Assembly (NCBI GenBank): GCA_900317155.1
Contig: ONFO01000009.1
Location: forward strand, 124,001-188,000
DNA from: an uncultured Bacteroidales bacterium
GTDB lineage: Bacteria > Bacteroidota > Bacteroidia > Bacteroidales > F082
DNA length: 64,000 nt
Direction of reading: 5' to 3'
Below the pieces are notes generated by a model. It was not told the origin of the DNA. It did no database searches and saw only the letters and a program-made list of their open reading frames with translations. Position 1 is the first letter of the stretch; each line of letters opens with the position of its first letter. Both the position numbers and the translations under genes were made by a program. Shown piece after piece: positions 42,085 to 51,634 of the stretch.

Positions 42085-44499
42085 TCAGAATTTATAACTC
42101 AAACTAAATGAAGGAATTATTGGAAATATACTGACTTGCATCAGTTTTTTCTCGGCTTGTTGGGTGGATTCGTCGTAAACATAATCCGTATAGACGAGGA
42201 AAGGGTTGTTGTGGTTATAGACATTGTAAACGCTGAAATTGAGGGTGAGCAAACCCGGATTCAATGGGAAGTGCAAGTTGGCGCCCAAGTCGAGGCGATG
42301 ATAGTTGCCCATGCGGAAGTTGTTGCGCTCCAAGGCGTTGATGTGCTGGAATTCGCCCCAATCGTTGGGCAATCCTTCATAAACCTGCGTTCCGAGCGTG
42401 CCGCAATTGCCACTGCTGAAAACCCAAGTGCCGCTCAAGTCGAAACTGTCGCTGAACTTGTGCTGCACGGTGACGCTGATGTCGTGGCGGCGGTCGTATT
42501 TGGCCGGAAACACTTTTCCATTATTAATTATCTGTCCCTCGCGGTCGAACTGCCGCTTGGAATGCGCCCAAGTGTAGCCAATCCAACCCGTGGTCTTGCC
42601 GAAACTGCGCTGCACGAGCAACTCAACGCCGTAGGCCCAGCCTTTGCCCATGCAAACTTTCTCGTCCCATCGCTCTGAGGAGCCGAAAAACGATGCGCCG
42701 TCCTTATATTCGAGCAAGTTGTCCATAGTCTTATAATAGCCTTCTACCGAAATGTCGAACAGGCGCGGCAACTCGTAAAACGCCCCAACCGACCATTGGT
42801 GGGCGTTCATCGGGACGATCTTCGCCGTCACGGGCACCCACAAGTCGGTGGGCAGGCTGAGGCTGCTATTCGACAGCAAATGAACATATTGCGTCATGTA
42901 GGCATAGCCCGCCTTCAACGAAAGGTTGGAGGCCAACATCAGGCTGGTGCTGACACGCGGCTGCACACTTTGGTAAGTCTTGCCCTCGACGGTGAAGGTG
43001 GAATAGTGGACACCGAGGTTCATGCGGAAGATGTCGCCAAAGGTCATGTTGTCCTCGGCGTAAAGCGCCGTTTCGTGGGCATACACATTCGGCGAACCCG
43101 TGACGGTGTCAACCAAAGATTGTTGGCTTTCGCTCATCTGAATGGATTGTACCTCGGGGCGGAAGATATGGTAGGTATAGTTGCCGCCGAAACGGATTTC
43201 GTGGTTGGGCAGGGGCGTATAGTCGAAGTCGACCTTGGCCGTCAAATCGTTGATGCCCGACTTGTAGACCATGTCGAACACATTTTTCGAAACTGTGTTG
43301 GTGGGCAGATAAGTGTCTTCTTCCGTCAGATTCATGCCGAGGTTGTGGCGGTATTGCGTATAGTTGACAGAGGCATCCATGAAAAGCTTTTGCGAAACGA
43401 CATGGTTCCAGCGCAAGGCGGCCACTTTGTTGCCCCATTTCCAGTTCAACTTGATGCGATGTGTATATTGTGTGCTGTCCGACATGAAGTCCTTGTTTTT
43501 CACGCCGAAATAAATGGCATCATCACCGGTATAGAAACTGAGGTAAAGGCGGTCCTTGTCCGAAATCTTCCAGTTGAGTTTGGCGTTGAAATCGTAGAAA
43601 TAATAACCTACGCTCAGCTTGCTGATTTCAGGCGTGCTCCACGAAGCAATCCATAGGGCGGGCTTGATGAGCAGGTCGCCGTAGGTGCGGCGATACGACA
43701 GGTTGAACGACAATTTGTCTTTCACTATCGGGCCCTCGAAGTTGAACTTTGAGGAAATCAGGCCGATGCTGGCGTTACCATGGTATTTTTGCATGTCACC
43801 TTCCTTCATGCGGATGTCGACCACCGACGAGAGGCGGCCTCCGAAATGTGCTGGGAAGCTGCCTTTATACAAAGTGACATTCTTCAAGGCATCGGGATTA
43901 AAAACAGAGAAGAAACCGAGCATGTGATTGACATTGTATATCGGCACACCATCAAGCAAGAGCAGGTTTTCGTCGGGACCGCCGCCGCGCACATACATAC
44001 CCGCTGAGCCTTCCGATCCGTTCTGAACGCCAGGCAGCAGTTGGATGGCTTTCAACACGTCGGCTTCGCCAAACAAAGTCGGGATGCTCTTAATTTGTTG
44101 CACGGGCAGCTCCACCACGCTCATCTGTGGGTTGCGGGCACTTACTGTGGCGCGTGTGCCTTCCACTACCACCTCGTCCAAGGTCGTATTGGTTTCGAGC
44201 ATGAAGTTGAGGCTGAGATTTTCTTTCAGGTCAAGTGCACGGCTTTGTTGGGTATAGCCCACATACGACACTTGCAGGTCCACTTGACCTTGGTTCAAGG
44301 TTAGGGTGTAGAAGCCGTAACTATTGGTGGCACAGCCTTTCCCTGAGTTTTTGTCAAAAATAGTCGCCCCGATGAGCGTCTCCTTACTGGCGGCGTCCAT
44401 CACATAGCCGCTGATGGTGCGTTTCTGCGCGAAGGTAGGCATGCAGGCAAGTACCAAGCCGATGACAACAAGCCACCGGCAGAAATAATGATGTTTCAT
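42085..44499 (-). CDS. TonB-dependent receptor with carboxypeptidase-regulatory domain
   Basis: An outer-membrane transporter of 804 residues. Signal peptide MKHHYFCRWL...PTFAQ; CarboxypepD-reg domain (about 25-110, ISGYVMDAASKETLIGATIF); plug domain with VVEGTRATVSARNPQMSVVE, VLKAIQLLPGVQNGSEGSAG + MYVRGGGPDENLLLLDGVPI; then a 22-strand type barrel ending SFSLSYKF. The reading frame opens 9 bp further at a TTG; the ATG is preferred. It is co-transcribed with DUF4249. Substrate unknown. Confidence 0.93.
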   Translation of the reverse strand: MKHHYFCRWLVVIGLVLACMPTFAQKRTISGYVMDAASKETLIGATIFDKNSGKGCATNSYGFYTLTLNQGQVDLQVSYVGYTQQSRALDLKENLSLNFMLETNTTLDEVVVEGTRATVSARNPQMSVVELPVQQIKSIPTLFGEADVLKAIQLLPGVQNGSEGSAGMYVRGGGPDENLLLLDGVPIYNVNHMLGFFSVFNPDALKNVTLYKGSFPAHFGGRLSSVVDIRMKEGDMQKYHGNASIGLISSKFNFEGPIVKDKLSFNLSYRRTYGDLLIKPALWIASWSTPEISKLSVGYYFYDFNAKLNWKISDKDRLYLSFYTGDDAIYFGVKNKDFMSDSTQYTHRIKLNWKWGNKVAALRWNHVVSQKLFMDASVNYTQYRHNLGMNLTEEDTYLPTNTVSKNVFDMVYKSGINDLTAKVDFDYTPLPNHEIRFGGNYTYHIFRPEVQSIQMSESQQSLVDTVTGSPNVYAHETALYAEDNMTFGDIFRMNLGVHYSTFTVEGKTYQSVQPRVSTSLMLASNLSLKAGYAYMTQYVHLLSNSSLSLPTDLWVPVTAKIVPMNAHQWSVGAFYELPRLFDISVEGYYKTMDNLLEYKDGASFFGSSERWDEKVCMGKGWAYGVELLVQRSFGKTTGWIGYTWAHSKRQFDREGQIINNGKVFPAKYDRRHDISVTVQHKFSDSFDLSGTWVFSSGNCGTLGTQVYEGLPNDWGEFQHINALERNNFRMGNYHRLDLGANLHFPLNPGLLTLNFSVYNVYNHNNPFLVYTDYVYDESTQQAEKKLMQVSIFPIIPSFSLSYKF

Positions 44500-44561
44500 T
44501 TCAGTCAAAGATGGTTAAAACTTCCGTAAAGATTTAAACTTCCGTTTTTAACGAACTCATT

Positions 44562-44595
44562 TCAAAAATATTGTAAAAAAAAGGTTTCGTATCAA
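44562..44595 (-). promoter_or_regulatory. Promoter of the TonB receptor operon
   Basis: TATTTTTGA (44562-44570), TTG at 44593-44595 (22-bp spacer). Back to back with the YtxH promoter. Confidence 0.7.
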
Positions 44596-44603
44596 AAAAG
44601 GTG

Positions 44604-44612
44604 TAAATTTGC
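44604..44612 (+). promoter_or_regulatory. -7 box of the YtxH-holin operon
   Basis: TAAATTTGC, about 44 nt upstream of the ATG. Confidence 0.6.
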
Positions 44613-44655
44613 AGCATAAAATCAGAGAACACTAACTCTTATAAATATTACGCTT

Positions 44656-44871
44656 ATGAAATCAGGTTCGTTTTTTGCGCTGCTGGCTGGCGTTGCTGTC
44701 GGTGCTACGTTAGGTATCCTTTTGGCTCCTGACAAAGGAGAAGAAACCCGTAAGAAGATAAAAAGAACAGCGGGGGACTGCGTCGACAAAGTCAAGGAAA
44801 AGATTTCCGACCTCAAAGCCTCTAAGGAGGACGATGATGTTGACCCTGTCGAACAACCTAATCTCGCCTAA
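44656..44871 (+). CDS. YtxH domain protein
   Basis: A 71-residue small membrane protein: one glycine-rich TM segment (FFALLAGVAVGATLGILLAP) followed by DKGEETRKKIKR and a charged helical tail, the YtxH/GvpP pattern linked to general stress. Its stop codon is one base before the next start (TAAgATG), so the two genes are translationally coupled. Confidence 0.85.
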   Translation: MKSGSFFALLAGVAVGATLGILLAPDKGEETRKKIKRTAGDCVDKVKEKISDLKASKEDDDVDPVEQPNLA

Positions 44872-44872
44872 G

Positions 44873-45427
44873 ATGAGTAAGTTCACAGCTCCTGTCGACA
44901 AATTGGTCCACGAGACCACATGCTACGTCAATGCGCAGATAGACGATGTGAAGCTGCGCACGATCAAAGGCCTTTCTCAAGGCACGTCGGTCGTTACGAG
45001 GATCCTGCTTATCATGATTGTGGTTGGTGCCGCAATAACAACCTTGTCTTTTGCGGTTGTTCTGTGGATTGGGGAATTGCTGCACAGCTATGCGCTGGCT
45101 GCTTTCATTATGTTTGGTGTGCTGCTGCTTGCCCTTGTGGTGCTTTTCTTGCTGCGCAAGCATATTTTCAAAAACAGCTTTGTTTCCATGTATACCGATG
45201 TCTTCTACCATAAAGAAAAAAAGCCAGAGGGTTTGAAAACTATGGAAGGCGTAGACATGGCTATCTGGAATGCAGAAAACCATATCAAGGAAAAAGAAGA
45301 GGACATTTCCTATGCGTTCACACAATGCAAGGATTTCTATTCGTTCAAGCGCGTTGTGCGGGAGGGGATTTCAGCTGCTATTAGTTCTCTCTTCTGGAAA
45401 AATGAGAAGAAAGACAAGCCAAATTGA
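44873..45427 (+). CDS. Putative holin-superfamily (Phage_holin_3_6-like) membrane protein
   Basis: A 184-residue protein with two adjacent TM helices (about residues 43-65 and 73-96, ILLIMIVVGAAITTLSFAVV and ALAAFIMFGVLLLALVVLFL), a juxtamembrane N-terminal helix and a C-terminal charged region. This is the shape of the chromosomal Holin-X group commonly found beside YtxH genes. No prophage genes surround it, so it is probably a stress-related membrane protein rather than a lysis holin. The start at 44873 is preferred to an in-frame ATG at 44834 inside the YtxH gene. Confidence 0.78.
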   Translation: MSKFTAPVDKLVHETTCYVNAQIDDVKLRTIKGLSQGTSVVTRILLIMIVVGAAITTLSFAVVLWIGELLHSYALAAFIMFGVLLLALVVLFLLRKHIFKNSFVSMYTDVFYHKEKKPEGLKTMEGVDMAIWNAENHIKEKEEDISYAFTQCKDFYSFKRVVREGISAAISSLFWKNEKKDKPN

Positions 45428-45445
45428 TACAAAAACATCGTTACT

Positions 45446-45491
45446 AAAACGAAGGGCTGCCTTGATTGATGTGGCAGCCCTTCGTTTTTTT
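45446..45491 (+). terminator. Terminator of the YtxH-holin operon
   Basis: AAAACGAAGGGCTGCC pairs with GGCAGCCCTTCGTTTT around an 11-nt loop and is followed by T-run. Confidence 0.93.
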
Positions 45492-45509
45492 ATAACTCTT
45501 AATTGTCAT

Positions 45510-46532
45510 CTAATTAAGAATCCAGTCTGCTGCCGTCTCAATCACGTTGTCGACGCCTTGAGCGGTACAGGCAGGGTCGAGGATGACGCGCACATCGGGC
45601 GGAACGCCGTTCTCGTAGTTGCCTCCATCGATGGCAATGGTGCGACTGGTGCTGAAGCGATAGGCCCACCCATTGGGTAAGATTCCGCCATTGGGCACTC
45701 CGAGACCGCCACCGCTATAGTCCCCAAAAAGCTTGACATTGTCGAAAGCCATGGTGCAGATGGCGAAGAAGGAAGTCGCACTATAGGAACCACGGTCAAT
45801 AAGGACGGCTACGGGTTTCGTGTAAGGATTCTTACCTAACAAACTACTGTCGGCGGCATACACTGTTGTGGCTTCTGTGAATGCGTCGTGTTCTGGACCC
45901 GATTTCACTTGAGTCTGATATAGCGTCTGCTTATGGTTGTCGAAGATGCTGAGTAAAGTGAGCACATTGCTCATGCTGCCGCCACCGTTTTGTCGCAAAT
46001 CGAGAATCATCCCACTACAAGACTTGTAGTAGTTTACCAAATATTTCAGAACCATATCGTTGACTTCATTCGAAAACGAGGTATAACGGAGATAAGCCAC
46101 TGCGCCATCGCGGATGGCATTGTGCTTAAAACTACCTGTCGAATGTTGGTTGACGGTCAGATAGTTCAAAAAAACCACTTCGTCATTTATGTTTTTGTCT
46201 GCATGCATCTTGTAAAACACCGAATCGTTATAAGAAACGTCAAATCCTGAAATCAAATTGGTATGTCCGTCGCGCAAAGTGTTGAGCATAGCCGCACAAA
46301 TACGAAACAGACTATCGTCTCTTGTATTATCATTGACTTTGGGACGATACACCTCGCGCACCGAGTCCCAATCGATGCCTTTCACATCGAAGAACGTGTA
46401 GTTTTGGTCCACCTGATTCCAAAGATACTCGAACACGTTGACGGGATTATCGGGTTCGTCTTGATCCATAAAAGCGCGTTCGCAGGAAGCAAAGGCAAAA
46501 AGGCAAAGGAGGATGGAAAATAATCTTTTCAT
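45510..46532 (-). CDS. S41 family peptidase, lipoprotein
   Basis: A 340-residue lipoprotein (MKRLFSILLCLFAFASC, Cys 17) of the tail-specific protease family. DLRQNGGG marks the S41 fold, and RGSYSATSFF carries the catalytic Ser of the S/K type. The conserved TLRDGHTNL sits before it. No PDZ domain is evident, unlike CtpA, so this is the short Bacteroidetes S41 type. The frame opens a little earlier at a TTG; the ATG at 46532 gives a clean lipobox. It follows the upstream gene by 8 bp. Confidence 0.88.
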   Translation of the reverse strand: MKRLFSILLCLFAFASCERAFMDQDEPDNPVNVFEYLWNQVDQNYTFFDVKGIDWDSVREVYRPKVNDNTRDDSLFRICAAMLNTLRDGHTNLISGFDVSYNDSVFYKMHADKNINDEVVFLNYLTVNQHSTGSFKHNAIRDGAVAYLRYTSFSNEVNDMVLKYLVNYYKSCSGMILDLRQNGGGSMSNVLTLLSIFDNHKQTLYQTQVKSGPEHDAFTEATTVYAADSSLLGKNPYTKPVAVLIDRGSYSATSFFAICTMAFDNVKLFGDYSGGGLGVPNGGILPNGWAYRFSTSRTIAIDGGNYENGVPPDVRVILDPACTAQGVDNVIETAADWILN

Positions 46533-46540
46533 GGTTCTAA

Positions 46541-47395
46541 TCAATTGATTCTAAACATAAAGGATAAGTTAAGGCTATGAAGGGCATGGTCGTATCGATG
46601 GGCTCCTTTTTTGCCTGTTGTGAGATAATCCCAACGATATGATAAACCAATGCGATTGGCGTTGAGTAAATTCAGATAAAGGCCTAGCTCTGTACTTGCT
46701 CCAGGAAAGAACTTGGCAAAGGTTTCATTTTCGCTAAATAAAGCATTGTAGTTGATGGTTGGATTGCCAATATAGGCATAGCCTGGTCGGCTCACGACAC
46801 ATGCTAACGGTAAACATAGCTTGCCATAGGCGGACAACCACGTATGTGTCTTTTCGCGGTTAAAGGCAAAGTCATATTGCATCATCCCCGTAGCGCAAAA
46901 GTTTCCAAAAAGTGAATAACTCGTAGCCGCATTTTGCAACAAAGGGATATTTCTCATGTCCATAAAGCCTTGCAATGTGCCACCCGCCCAAAAATTCAGT
47001 CGGTTGATACGAGTGAGATGGTACAGAAACTCGGTGTAAAAGTCAATATCATAGGCCGTTCCAGAGGGAGAGTCAAGTTCCGTATAAAATCCCCGTCCCT
47101 CAGCTTGCACATGACATCGACCCCATTCAATGGTAATGCCACCTTTTGCATTTGCACCGAAACCCTTGTATCGATAAGGAATGGTGCCTTTGTCGAAACA
47201 TTCGGCAAAATTTGCGCCCAACGAGAAATCTAACCAAATGGGCACTTTGCTTTGCCTCGAATTGTACAAATGCGGTTTCAGCGATTGGTATTCTTGGGAA
47301 GCTATGGGGATTCCTATCGCATCGCCCGAGTTTTGGGCGAAAACATTGGCCGTCATTAGTAAGATAGCCAACAAAATGAAGCGTTTTTTTCTCAT
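46541..47395 (-). CDS. Outer-membrane beta-barrel-like protein, unknown function
   Basis: A 284-residue protein with signal peptide (LLMTANVFAQ). Strand-like stretches (WLDFSLGANFAECFD, FGANAKGGITIEWG, ELGLYLNLLNANRIGLSYRW) and the end LNLSFMFRIN suggest an outer-membrane barrel. It is the first gene of an operon with the S41 lipoprotein, which suggests a joint envelope task such as peptide processing. Family not recognised. Confidence 0.65.
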   Translation of the reverse strand: MRKKRFILLAILLMTANVFAQNSGDAIGIPIASQEYQSLKPHLYNSRQSKVPIWLDFSLGANFAECFDKGTIPYRYKGFGANAKGGITIEWGRCHVQAEGRGFYTELDSPSGTAYDIDFYTEFLYHLTRINRLNFWAGGTLQGFMDMRNIPLLQNAATSYSLFGNFCATGMMQYDFAFNREKTHTWLSAYGKLCLPLACVVSRPGYAYIGNPTINYNALFSENETFAKFFPGASTELGLYLNLLNANRIGLSYRWDYLTTGKKGAHRYDHALHSLNLSFMFRIN

Positions 47396-47436
47396 TTATA
47401 ATGTATTAATAACACTAAACATGCTGGTTTCAACCC

Positions 47437-47469
47437 GCAAAAATACCGTATTTTCGGCTTCACCATCAA
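47437..47469 (-). promoter_or_regulatory. Promoter of the barrel-S41 operon
   Basis: TATTTTTGC (47437-47445), TTG at 47467-47469 (21-bp spacer). Divergent from metG. Confidence 0.75.
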
Positions 47470-47505
47470 CAATTCAACAAATAAACAAGTCAACAATCAA
47501 CAAAT
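47466..47505 (+). repeat. CAACAATTCAAC-type leader tract before metG
   Basis: TCAACAATTCAACAAATAAA and similar units on the coding strand; part of a family of A/C-rich, G-free tracts upstream of several genes. Confidence 0.6.
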
Positions 47506-47510
47506 ATCAT

Positions 47511-47519
47511 TACCTTTGC
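47511..47519 (+). promoter_or_regulatory. -7 box of metG
   Basis: TACCTTTGC, about 27 nt upstream of the metG ATG at 47546. Confidence 0.65.
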
Positions 47520-47545
47520 ACCCGTTTTTCAAAAATAAATACACT

Positions 47546-49606
47546 ATGGAATCAACGAACAAACACTTCAAACGTTACACGGTAACTACGGCCTTGCCCT
47601 ACGCAAACGGCCCCGTCCACATCGGTCACTTAGCTGGCGTCTATATCCCCGCCGACACTTACGTCCGCTATCTGCGAATGCGTGGCGAAGAAGTCTTGTT
47701 TGTCGGTGGTTCCGACGAGCACGGCGTGCCGATTACCATCAAAGCTGAGAAGGAAGGCTGCACGCCTCAAGACATCGTGGACCGTTACCACGAGATCATC
47801 AAGAAGTCGTTTGAGGAGTTGGGCATCAGCTACGACATCTACTCACGCACTTCTTCGAAGATGCACCGTGCCACTGCCCAGGAGTTCTTCAAGAAACTCT
47901 ACGACGAAGGGAAGTTTATAGAGAAGGAGACAGAGCAATATTTTGACCCCGAACGTCAGAAGTTCCTTTCCGATAGATATATTGTGGGTACTTGCCCGAA
48001 ATGCGGTGCCGACGGCGCTTATGGCGACCAATGTGAGAAATGCGGCTCTTCCTTGAGCCCCGATGAACTCATCAACCCGCACTCGCAACTCAGCGGCGCG
48101 GCATTGGTTAAGAAACCGACCAAACACTGGTACTTGCCCCTTGACCAATACGAGCCTTGGCTCCGCGAGTGGATTCTCGAAGGCCACAAGGAATGGAAAT
48201 CTAACGTTTACGGTCAGGTGAAGAGCTGGCTCGACGGAGGCTTGCAGCCTCGTGCCGTCACCCGCGACCTCGACTGGGGCGTTCCCGTCCCGCTGGAGAA
48301 TGCCGAAGGCAAGGTGCTGTATGTCTGGTTTGATGCGCCCATCGGCTACATTAGCAACACCAAGGAAATCTGCGAGAAGCGCGGCGAAGACTGGGAAAAG
48401 TGGTGGAAAGACCCTGAGACCAAACTGGTGCACTTCATCGGCAAGGATAACATCGTATTCCACTGCATCATCTTCCCATGCATGATGAAAGCCTACGGCG
48501 ACTATATCATGCCTGACAACGTGCCCGCCAATGAGTTCCTCAACCTAGAAAATGACAAAATCTCGACTTCCCGCAACTGGGCCGTCTGGCTGCATGAATA
48601 TCTGCAGGAGTTCCCTGGCAAGCAAGATGTGTTGCGCTATGTGTTGACTGCCAACGCACCCGAGACCAAAGACAACAACTTCACTTGGAAGGACTACCAA
48701 GACCGCAACAACAACGAATTGTTGGCCATCTTCGGCAACTTCGTCAACCGTACCTTGGTGCTGACGCATAAGTACTATGAAGGCGCTGTGCCTGCCTTGG
48801 GTAACCTCAACGATACCGACAAAGCTGTCATCGAAGAGATGAACGCCTATCCCTCCAAAATCGGTCACCTGCTAGACACCTATAAGTTCCGCGAGGCCCT
48901 CTCAGAGCTGATGAACTTGGCTCGTCTGGGTAACAAATACCTCACCGACAATGAGCCTTGGAAGCAAATCAAGACTGACCCCGAGCGCGTGAAGACCGTG
49001 ATGGCCGTCAGTTTGCAGATTGTGGCACATTTGGCTATTTTGAGCGAGCCCTTCCTGCCTTTCAGTGCGAAGAAGTTGCAGCAGATGATTGGCTTGGAAG
49101 TGAAGGGCTGGAACGATGCCGAGAACACCGTTTTGCTGCCCGAAGGCCATGTCATCAACCAGCCCGAGCTGCTGTTCGAGAAGGTTGAAGACAGCGTGGT
49201 GGCTGCCCAGCTGCAGAAGCTTGAGGACACCAAGAAAGCCAACCAACTCAATGCTTGGAAACCCGCTGAGGTGAAACCCAACGTTAGCTTCGACGACTTT
49301 ATGAAGGTCGACATCCGCGTGGGTACCATCCTAGAGTGCTGCAAAGTGCCGAAGGCCGACAAGTTGTTACAGTTCCTCATCGATGATGGCATGAACAAAC
49401 GCACCATCGTCAGTGGCATCGCCAAATATTATACCGAGCCAGAGAAGCTGGTCGGCAAGCAGGTCTGCTTCATCGCCAACTTTGAGCCGCGCAAGCTCAA
49501 GGGTGTGGTCAGCGAGGGCATGATTCTCTCTGCCGAGGACAAGGACGGTCGTCTTGTGTTGCTTACTCCGAGTGATTTGGTGACACCTGGATGCAATGTT
49601 GGATAA
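47546..49606 (+). CDS. metG: Methionyl-tRNA synthetase
   Basis: A class I synthetase of 686 residues. HIGH is at 25-28 ([12 protein letters not shown]). A zinc-knuckle region [18 protein letters not shown] lies in the connective peptide. The KMSKS loop is the variant KISTS (338-342). The C-terminal about 110 residues are a tRNA-binding (EMAPII/Arc1p-like) domain, [18 protein letters not shown]. The start at 47546 is chosen because the -7 box overlaps the upstream extension. purC follows after 15 bp, so the two are probably co-transcribed. Confidence 0.97.
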   Translation: MESTNKHFKRYTVTTALPYANGPVHIGHLAGVYIPADTYVRYLRMRGEEVLFVGGSDEHGVPITIKAEKEGCTPQDIVDRYHEIIKKSFEELGISYDIYSRTSSKMHRATAQEFFKKLYDEGKFIEKETEQYFDPERQKFLSDRYIVGTCPKCGADGAYGDQCEKCGSSLSPDELINPHSQLSGAALVKKPTKHWYLPLDQYEPWLREWILEGHKEWKSNVYGQVKSWLDGGLQPRAVTRDLDWGVPVPLENAEGKVLYVWFDAPIGYISNTKEICEKRGEDWEKWWKDPETKLVHFIGKDNIVFHCIIFPCMMKAYGDYIMPDNVPANEFLNLENDKISTSRNWAVWLHEYLQEFPGKQDVLRYVLTANAPETKDNNFTWKDYQDRNNNELLAIFGNFVNRTLVLTHKYYEGAVPALGNLNDTDKAVIEEMNAYPSKIGHLLDTYKFREALSELMNLARLGNKYLTDNEPWKQIKTDPERVKTVMAVSLQIVAHLAILSEPFLPFSAKKLQQMIGLEVKGWNDAENTVLLPEGHVINQPELLFEKVEDSVVAAQLQKLEDTKKANQLNAWKPAEVKPNVSFDDFMKVDIRVGTILECCKVPKADKLLQFLIDDGMNKRTIVSGIAKYYTEPEKLVGKQVCFIANFEPRKLKGVVSEGMILSAEDKDGRLVLLTPSDLVTPGCNVG

Positions 49607-49621
49607 AAAATAGGATTCAAT

Positions 49622-50566
49622 ATGAATGCTTTAACTAGAACAGATTATCAATTCCCTGGCCAGACCAAGGTCTATCACGGCAAGGTCCGCGATTGTTATT
49701 TCATCAACGACAAATACATGGTGATGGTCGCCACCGACCGCATCTCGGCTTTCGACGTCATCCTGCCCAAGGGTATTCCCTATAAGGGACAGGTGCTCAA
49801 CCAGATTGCCGCCATGTTCCTCGACGCCACCGCCGACATCGTCCCCAACTGGAAGCTTGCCACCCCCGACCCGATGGTCACCGTGGGACGTCTCTGCAAG
49901 CCTTTCCCTATCGAGATGATCATTAGAGGTTACCTCACCGGCAGCTCGTGGCGCACCTACAAGAGCGGTCAACACACCATCTGTGGCGTGCAGATTCCTG
50001 ACGGCATGAAGGAACACCAACGTTTTGCCGAACCCATCATCACCCCGACCACCAAAGCCGAGGAAGGCCACGACGAAGACATCTCACGCGAGGAAATCAT
50101 CGCCAAAGGACTGATTAGCGAGAAAGATTACACTCAAATTGAGGATATTACGAGAAAGCTTTTCCAGCGCGGTACCGAAATCGCCGCCAAACAGGGTTTG
50201 ATCCTCGTCGATACCAAATACGAATTCGGCAAGATTGGCGACCAAATCGTGCTGATGGACGAAATCCACACACCTGATTCGTCGCGTTATTTCATCGCCG
50301 ACCAGTACGAGGAACGTTTTGCCAAGGGCGAGCCTCAGGTGCAGCTCTCGAAGGAGTTCGTCCGCGAGTGGTTGATGGCCAACGGCTTCCAAGGCAAAGA
50401 AGGTCAGCAAGTGCCCGAGATGACGCCTGAATACGTGAACAGTGTTTCGGAGCGATACATCGAGCTTTACGAGAAGGTCACGGGACACAAATTTGAGAAG
50501 GCTCCGGATTCGGAGGACTTGGTCAAACGAATTGAAAACAACGTGATGAACTATTTGAAGCTGTAA
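49622..50566 (+). CDS. purC: Phosphoribosylaminoimidazole-succinocarboxamide synthase
   Basis: A purine biosynthesis enzyme that joins aspartate to CAIR with ATP. The 314-residue length is that of the longer bacterial/eukaryotic-type SAICAR synthase. Signatures are [30 protein letters not shown] and [19 protein letters not shown], with [20 protein letters not shown] near the C-terminus. It lies in an operon with metG and ends at a strong terminator (50591-50635). Confidence 0.97.
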   Translation: MNALTRTDYQFPGQTKVYHGKVRDCYFINDKYMVMVATDRISAFDVILPKGIPYKGQVLNQIAAMFLDATADIVPNWKLATPDPMVTVGRLCKPFPIEMIIRGYLTGSSWRTYKSGQHTICGVQIPDGMKEHQRFAEPIITPTTKAEEGHDEDISREEIIAKGLISEKDYTQIEDITRKLFQRGTEIAAKQGLILVDTKYEFGKIGDQIVLMDEIHTPDSSRYFIADQYEERFAKGEPQVQLSKEFVREWLMANGFQGKEGQQVPEMTPEYVNSVSERYIELYEKVTGHKFEKAPDSEDLVKRIENNVMNYLKL

Positions 50567-50590
50567 AATTTACTATGGCTTATGGCTTAT

Positions 50591-50635
50591 GACTATGGCC
50601 GCTCTTACAGAAGTGAGAGTGGCCATAGTCTTTTT
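50591..50635 (+). terminator. Terminator after purC
   Basis: GACTATGGCC pairs with GGCCATAGTC around a loop with inner pairing (CTCT/GAGA), then TTTTT. Confidence 0.92.
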
Positions 50636-50636
50636 G

Positions 50637-51506
50637 TCACAGGCCAATTTCTATGAAACGCCCGTTCTTGAAATTGACTACGCTTCGATAGCCCGCTTGC
50701 TTCAAGGCTTCTTCGGCGGCAGAAAATTCGAGGGTGATTTCGCTGAAATGATGCGCATCAGCAGAGATGATGGCAGGAACGCCCATCTTGCAGGCTTCCT
50801 CCATCAGCCACGGCGAGGGATAGAAGCCATTGTAGCGTTTCTTGTAGATGCCGCGCGTGTTGATTTCCATTACCAGGCCTTTCTCGCGGATGAGATCGAG
50901 AGTCTCAAGAGCTAGTTTGCGATACCAAGGTTCGTCTTCATGGAAATAGCGATCGCGGTTGTGCATCTTAATTTTGTCGAAGTGGGCAATGATGTCGAAC
51001 TGCTCGTTTTCAATCATTTCGTTCGACTGTTCGAAAAATCTACGCACGGCGCGGCGGATATCGCCATTGAAGAACTTTTGCAAGCCTTCGTCATAAACTT
51101 CCCACTTGGGACCGTCAATGAACCAGATATTTTCTGAAAGTGCCGGCCCTTCGACAGGCTCAGGGACCTTATCGACAACAAGATGCACCCCACCAATCAG
51201 ATAATCAAGGTGATACCTCTCTTTGGTTACGGCAAAAGGCTCGGAAACGCCCGTGAGATAATCGGCCTCCAAACCGCAATACAGGTCGATTTTATCCTTG
51301 AATTCCGCTTTCAGTTGGGCAATTTCCGCCACATAACGCGGCATATCGGCCTGCTTGACGGAAAAATTATTGTCGAATGGCAAAGGGCTATGCTCCGAAA
51401 AGCCCAAGGTCGTCAAGCCCTGACGGACAGCCTCTTCCACGATTTCGCGCGGTTGCGACTTGCCGTCGGAATAAATGCTATGAGTGTGTAGGTTATAGTT
51501 TTGCAT
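50637..51506 (-). CDS. PHP-domain phosphatase (histidinol-phosphatase-like)
   Basis: A 289-residue metal-dependent hydrolase of the PHP superfamily. Motif I is NLHTHSIYSDG (residues 5-14), GFSEHSPLPF follows (35-44), then the YCGLEADY and IAHFDKIKMHNRD metal ligands, and ISADAHHFSE near the C-terminus. It resembles HisK-type histidinol-phosphate phosphatases. Residues 113-122 (KVPEPVEGPA) are encoded by a dispersed repeat (51145-51168) common in Bacteroidetes intergenic DNA, inserted in a loop after GGVHLVVD. It is convergent with purC. Confidence 0.88.
   Translation of the reverse strand: MQNYNLHTHSIYSDGKSQPREIVEEAVRQGLTTLGFSEHSPLPFDNNFSVKQADMPRYVAEIAQLKAEFKDKIDLYCGLEADYLTGVSEPFAVTKERYHLDYLIGGVHLVVDKVPEPVEGPALSENIWFIDGPKWEVYDEGLQKFFNGDIRRAVRRFFEQSNEMIENEQFDIIAHFDKIKMHNRDRYFHEDEPWYRKLALETLDLIREKGLVMEINTRGIYKKRYNGFYPSPWLMEEACKMGVPAIISADAHHFSEITLEFSAAEEALKQAGYRSVVNFKNGRFIEIGL
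51145..51168. repeat. Dispersed repeat (PEPVEG type) inside the PHP gene
   Basis: GGCCCTTCGACAGGCTCAGG then GACC; related copies at 53491-53512 and 58351-58416. It is read in frame as VPEPVEGP. Confidence 0.85.
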
Positions 51507-51542
51507 GATTGCTCTTTTTCGGTTTTATGTAGAAAGAATTAT

Positions 51543-51551
51543 GCAAAAATA
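51543..51551 (-). promoter_or_regulatory. -7 box of the PHP phosphatase gene
   Basis: TATTTTTGC, about 37 nt upstream of the ATG at 51506. Confidence 0.55.
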
Positions 51552-51634
51552 CGGCTTTTTGCAAAAAATCTTCTTGATTTGTAACTTTTCGGCGATTTCT
51601 CCGTATTACTATGGAAATTCAAATCCAATCAACA

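Noticed and set aside
42796-43656. 286-codon plus-strand frame opposite the TonB receptor
   Set aside because: Antisense shadow with no recognisable domain.
44873-45427. Remnant prophage suggested by a holin-like gene
   Set aside because: The partner is a YtxH gene and no other phage gene is near; this pair is a common chromosomal operon.
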